From Bacteroidales bacterium (GTDB lineage Bacteria; Bacteroidota; Bacteroidia; Bacteroidales; Muribaculaceae): a DNA stretch of 23,622 bases. A model generated the notes under the pieces. The model made no database searches, was not told where the DNA came from, and saw only the letters and a program-made list of their open reading frames with translations. Both the position numbers and the translations under genes were made by a program. The DNA is taken from NCBI GenBank assembly GCA_030526455.1, contig JAUNCU010000019.1, positions 1-23,622 on the forward strand, given 5' to 3'. Of the stretch, positions 21,242 through 23,622 are shown piece after piece. Positions within the stretch are counted from its first letter, which is position 1, and each line of letters begins with the position of its first letter.

Positions 21242-21820
21242 TTACACCTTGCTGGGGAAATAGCGCACTTGATACATGAATGGTATCACGTAACTGATTT
21301 CGTCGGAGCGGCCGTATTGCGACTTGATGACGATGTTCACTTCGCAGTCGATGCCGAGATAGTTGAGCGGCATTTGGATGCCTACGCCCCATTCAGCCGA
21401 ATTCTGACGAGTGAAATCGTTGAACTGGAAGGAGGCTGCTGCCATGCTCATGTCGTCGGCATTGCCATCGGCAGGGGACCACGACTTGTCGTTGTTGTAC
21501 CACTCGTTGAGATTGTAGCGGGTGTAACGGAAGTAGATGGTCTGCGATGTGCGGGCCTTGTTGTTTTTGGTGTCGCCGGCTTTGAGCACCTGCATGTAGA
21601 CGTTGCCATCGGGGTCGAGTTTATAGAAGGGGGCGTCTTTACCCACTTCGAAATTCGAGTCAACAGGCACTTCTGCGATTCGGAAATTGCAAAGGAAAGC
21701 GTTGCACGACTGGCGCTCATCGTTGAGCAACTCAGCATAACTGCGGCTGTTTTCGCATGACACGAATCCCATGGCAGCCACGATGATGCCGAGCAAGAAA
21801 AGTATTTTTTTCGTCTTCAT
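21242..21820 (-). CDS. DUF4827-family lipoprotein
   Basis: This 192-residue protein has a lipoprotein signal peptide. KTKK and a hydrophobic core lead to MGFVSC, with Cys22 as the lipidation site, and the protein should be anchored in the inner or outer membrane. The mature part begins SRSYAELLNDERQSCNAFL, which matches the N-terminal signature of DUF4827 proteins, and continues with a mostly beta domain (YFRYTRYNLNEW, then WGVGIQMPLNYLG, then SYVIPFMYQVRYFP). The C-terminal half could be FKBP-like, but I see no clear catalytic set. It starts 18 bp after the nrnA stop and so is probably co-transcribed with it, an arrangement common in Bacteroidales. Its function is unknown. Confidence 0.85.
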   Translation of the reverse strand: MKTKKILFLLGIIVAAMGFVSCENSRSYAELLNDERQSCNAFLCNFRIAEVPVDSNFEVGKDAPFYKLDPDGNVYMQVLKAGDTKNNKARTSQTIYFRYTRYNLNEWYNNDKSWSPADGNADDMSMAAASFQFNDFTRQNSAEWGVGIQMPLNYLGIDCEVNIVIKSQYGRSDEISYVIPFMYQVRYFPSKV

Positions 21821-21838
21821 ATCTTGGTAAATAATCTT

Positions 21839-22864
21839 TTATTCGTTTTCAAAACAGGTGTCTTCGAGCACTTGGAAGAACACGTCGATGGCGTCTTCCA
21901 TCGAACCCTGGAAATCGCCGCCTGCAGCATTGCGGTGACCGCCGCCGCCGAAGTAGCGCGCGCAGATGTCGCTCACCGAGAAATTGCCCTCGGAGCGGCA
22001 CGACACCTTGATTTGGTCAGGGTCTTCGCGCAGGAACATCACCCAGTGCACCTCGGGGATGCTCAGCGGCTTGTTCACGAGGCCTTCGGTGTCGCCTTTT
22101 CGGTAGCCGAAACGCTCGAGTTCGGCGCGCGTGAGGGTGATGAGGGCCGCGCCGGCGTCGGGGAAAATCTGCATTTTCTCGCTCAAGGCATAGCCCTGAA
22201 GGCGCAGGCTCTCGGCGCTGAAGGTGTTCATTGCCATGTTGTAGAGCCACTGCTTGTTGATGCCGTAGGCCACCAGTTGCGCCACTATCTCGTAGATTTC
22301 GGGATAGTCGCTGCTGTAGGTGAAGTTGCCGGTGTCGGTCATCATGCCGGTGTAGAAGCACTGTGCGGCCTCGGTGTCGACGTAGCGGAGCAGCGCCAGT
22401 TGCATGAGGGTGCGGTAAACCACCTCGCAGGTCGACGACAGGTGAGGGAAGGATATCTTCACGTCGAAGTCGTTGTCGGGGTCGAGGTGATGGTCGATGA
22501 GCACTCTGGGCGCACGGCACTGCGCTATCACAGGCGCGAGTTTATCGACGCGCTGCAGCGTGTTGAAGTCGAGGCAGAACACGAGGTCGGCCTCGCGGAA
22601 GAGGAAACGGCCGCGGAGTTGCGACAGGGAATAGACCACCACATCGCGCACGCCAGGCACGAAGAGGAGCGCACGTGGCACTTGGTCGGGCACCACCACA
22701 TGGGCATCCTTGCCCATATTGCGGAGCACCCGGCACAACCCCAATGTGCTGCCCAAGGCATCGCCATCGGGAGAGAGGTGGCATGTGAGCACAATGTGGC
22801 GAGCGCCCTTCAGCAGTCGCTGCAGGTGCTCAATCACACGTGAGTCTATGATAGGTTCAATCAT
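21839..22864 (-). CDS. nrnA: DHH/DHHA1 phosphoesterase, NrnA-type oligoribonuclease/pAp phosphatase
   Basis: This is a 341-residue cytoplasmic Mn-dependent phosphoesterase. NrnA enzymes degrade short RNA oligomers (nanoRNA, and pGpG from c-di-GMP turnover) and dephosphorylate pAp. The DHH domain shows the metal-binding series: CHLSPDGDALGS with His29, Asp33 and Asp35, then CLDFN with Asp99, then the DHH signature LIDHHLD (124-126), then GMMTDTGNF. The C-terminal DHHA1 domain has the substrate-binding GGGGHRNAAGG near 310. Every metal ligand expected of the family is present, and length and order match NrnA rather than RecJ. It is first in a likely unit with the DUF4827 lipoprotein, behind a good Bacteroidota promoter at 22890-22921. 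Which of the two activities dominates cannot be told from sequence. Confidence 0.93.
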   Translation of the reverse strand: MIEPIIDSRVIEHLQRLLKGARHIVLTCHLSPDGDALGSTLGLCRVLRNMGKDAHVVVPDQVPRALLFVPGVRDVVVYSLSQLRGRFLFREADLVFCLDFNTLQRVDKLAPVIAQCRAPRVLIDHHLDPDNDFDVKISFPHLSSTCEVVYRTLMQLALLRYVDTEAAQCFYTGMMTDTGNFTYSSDYPEIYEIVAQLVAYGINKQWLYNMAMNTFSAESLRLQGYALSEKMQIFPDAGAALITLTRAELERFGYRKGDTEGLVNKPLSIPEVHWVMFLREDPDQIKVSCRSEGNFSVSDICARYFGGGGHRNAAGGDFQGSMEDAIDVFFQVLEDTCFENE

Positions 22865-22889
22865 CAGCGGTAGTTATCACTTTAATCAA

Positions 22890-22921
22890 CAAAGTTAATA
22901 CCATCGTGTGGCATTACCAAA
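22890..22921 (-). promoter_or_regulatory. Bacteroidota-type promoter of nrnA
   Basis: On the minus strand TTTG (plus 22918-22921) is followed after 20 bp by TAACTTTG (plus 22890-22897). This is a full match to the -33 TTTG / -7 TAnnTTTG pattern. It lies 26 bp before the ATG at 22864, giving a short leader. It is the best promoter match in the window. Confidence 0.65.
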
Positions 22922-23029
22922 ATTTTAAGGATATTTTAGAAAACACGCGCAGGAGGAAGGGGGGCCATCCCATGCCTCTTCTTACAAAAAACAACTCAGA
23001 TTCCCTCTATAAACTAGAAATCTAGACAT

Positions 23030-23578
23030 CTACTCCTGCATCGAGGGGAGAATTTTGGCTGCTAGGATGCGCTGGAATTCGTCTTCGAAATTGGGGGTGA
23101 GGATGCCTTTGCCTATGGCGGCTTTTACTTCCTGGATGCTCCAGAAGCGGCCTTCGTCGACTTCGGCGGGGTCGAAGTCGAAACTTTCGCGATGGGTGAC
23201 GGTGTAGAATGTGTGCACCAGTTCGCGCTCTACCGCGCTGTCGAACACGTAACTGAACAGGTGATGGGGCTCATAGCCCGTGAAACCGAGTTCTTCGCGG
23301 GTTTCGCGTTCGAGGGCTTGCTCCACGGTTTCGCCATAGTCCTGGTGGCCTCCCACGGCGGTGTCCCACTTGCCGGGCTGGATGAATTTGTGGATGGAGC
23401 GCTTCTGCAGGTAGATGTCGCCCTGGGCGTTAAACACGTGGAGGTGTACCACTGGATGCAGCAGGCGGGTGCCGCTGTGGCACTCCTTGCGGGTGGCTTT
23501 TCCCACCACATTACCCTGCTCATCAACGATGGGGAATATCTCCTTGTCGGAGAGATCGGCAGCAAATGTTTCGTTCAT
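23030..23578 (-). CDS. NUDIX hydrolase
   Basis: This is a 182-residue cytoplasmic hydrolase of a nucleoside-diphosphate-X type substrate. The Nudix box fits GX5EX7REUXEEXGU exactly at residues 77-99, with Gly77, Glu83, Arg91, Glu92, Glu95, Glu96 and Gly98. The preceding region (HPVVHLHVFNAQGDIYLQKR, then KFIQPGKWDTAVGGH) is the form seen in YfcD-like and isopentenyl-diphosphate-isomerase-like Nudix proteins. The N-terminal FPIVDEQGNVVGKATRKECH fits the same group, so the substrate may be a prenyl or nucleotide diphosphate; this cannot be settled here. The ATG at 23578 is only 7 bp from an 8-bp microrepeat tract that fills the visible leader. No convincing terminator is visible in the 165 bp downstream. 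Confidence 0.92.
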   Translation of the reverse strand: MNETFAADLSDKEIFPIVDEQGNVVGKATRKECHSGTRLLHPVVHLHVFNAQGDIYLQKRSIHKFIQPGKWDTAVGGHQDYGETVEQALERETREELGFTGYEPHHLFSYVFDSAVERELVHTFYTVTHRESFDFDPAEVDEGRFWSIQEVKAAIGKGILTPNFEDEFQRILAAKILPSMQE

Positions 23579-23585
23579 TTTTTTC

Positions 23586-23622
23586 AGTCTAACAGTCTAA
23601 AAGACTAAAAGTCTAAGAGTCT
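23586..23622. repeat. 8-bp period microrepeat (AGTCTAAN type) at the window end
   Basis: The units AGTCTAAC, AGTCTAAA, AGACTAAA, AGTCTAAG and AGTCT run in phase and continue past the window edge. AGTCT and AGACT are reverse complements, so small hairpins can form. The tract sits in the 5' leader of the NUDIX gene and resembles that at 3513-3544. Confidence 0.75.

Noticed and set aside
22865..23029. Terminator for the NUDIX gene at CTAGAAATCTAG
   Set aside because: The arms are only 5 bp and AT-rich, with no proper U-tract next to them.
1..23622. tRNA, rRNA, CRISPR array, insertion sequence or prophage
   Set aside because: I saw no cloverleaf-like sequence, no regularly spaced direct repeats with unique spacers, no transposase or integrase frame and no terminal inverted repeats around a gene.

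Overview
The window looks like chromosomal core DNA from a Bacteroidota bacterium, most likely order Bacteroidales (Prevotellaceae- or Muribaculaceae-like; I cannot decide from this window). The reasons are the -7 elements of the form TAnnTTTG in front of several genes, the near absence of Shine-Dalgarno sites, a DUF3127 protein, a DUF4827 lipoprotein next to an NrnA-type DHH phosphoesterase, a long PiT transporter with a PhoU-like tail, and a PurF-like protein beginning MGGFFG. I see no rRNA, tRNA, CRISPR array, insertion sequence or prophage.

Layout: (1) 1-257, the 3' end of a gene cut by the window edge, with a winged-helix-like tail of the kind seen in Fic or AlbA_2 proteins. (2) 389-3518, alaS (minus) divergent from a small MerR-type regulator (plus). 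(3) 3745-5703, an exported protein of three beta-helix-like modules (plus), convergent with a DUF3127 OB-fold protein (minus, 5904-6329) and separated from it by a strong hairpin terminator. (4) 6575-11120, a putative phosphate block on the minus strand: PiT transporter, PhoR-like histidine kinase and PhoB-like response regulator, with TTGTTACAA-type repeats upstream of the regulator and one copy upstream of the transporter. (5) 11259-13666, an SGNH hydrolase and MBOAT acyltransferase pair overlapping by 4 bp, probably O-acetylating an envelope polymer. (6) 13793-17617, an operon of exported transglutaminase-like protein, NlpC/P60 peptidase and Tat-signal dipeptide epimerase, fitting stepwise breakdown of peptidoglycan peptides outside the cytoplasm. 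(7) 17892-19313, a PurF-like protein that has lost the glutaminase catalytic residues. (8) 19673-22864, nrnA, DUF4827 lipoprotein and a GlmM-type phosphohexomutase, all minus. (9) 23030-23578, a NUDIX hydrolase.

Most transcription runs on the minus strand, and most units end in clear hairpin terminators. The best candidates for a second look are the inverted and 11-bp tandem operator-like repeats in front of the PhoB-like regulator, the glutaminase-dead PurF paralogue, the DUF3127 protein with an SSB-like acidic tail, the recently homogenised repeats in the beta-helix gene, a 37-bp palindrome ahead of the phosphate transporter, and an 8-bp microrepeat that occurs at two distant gene edges.
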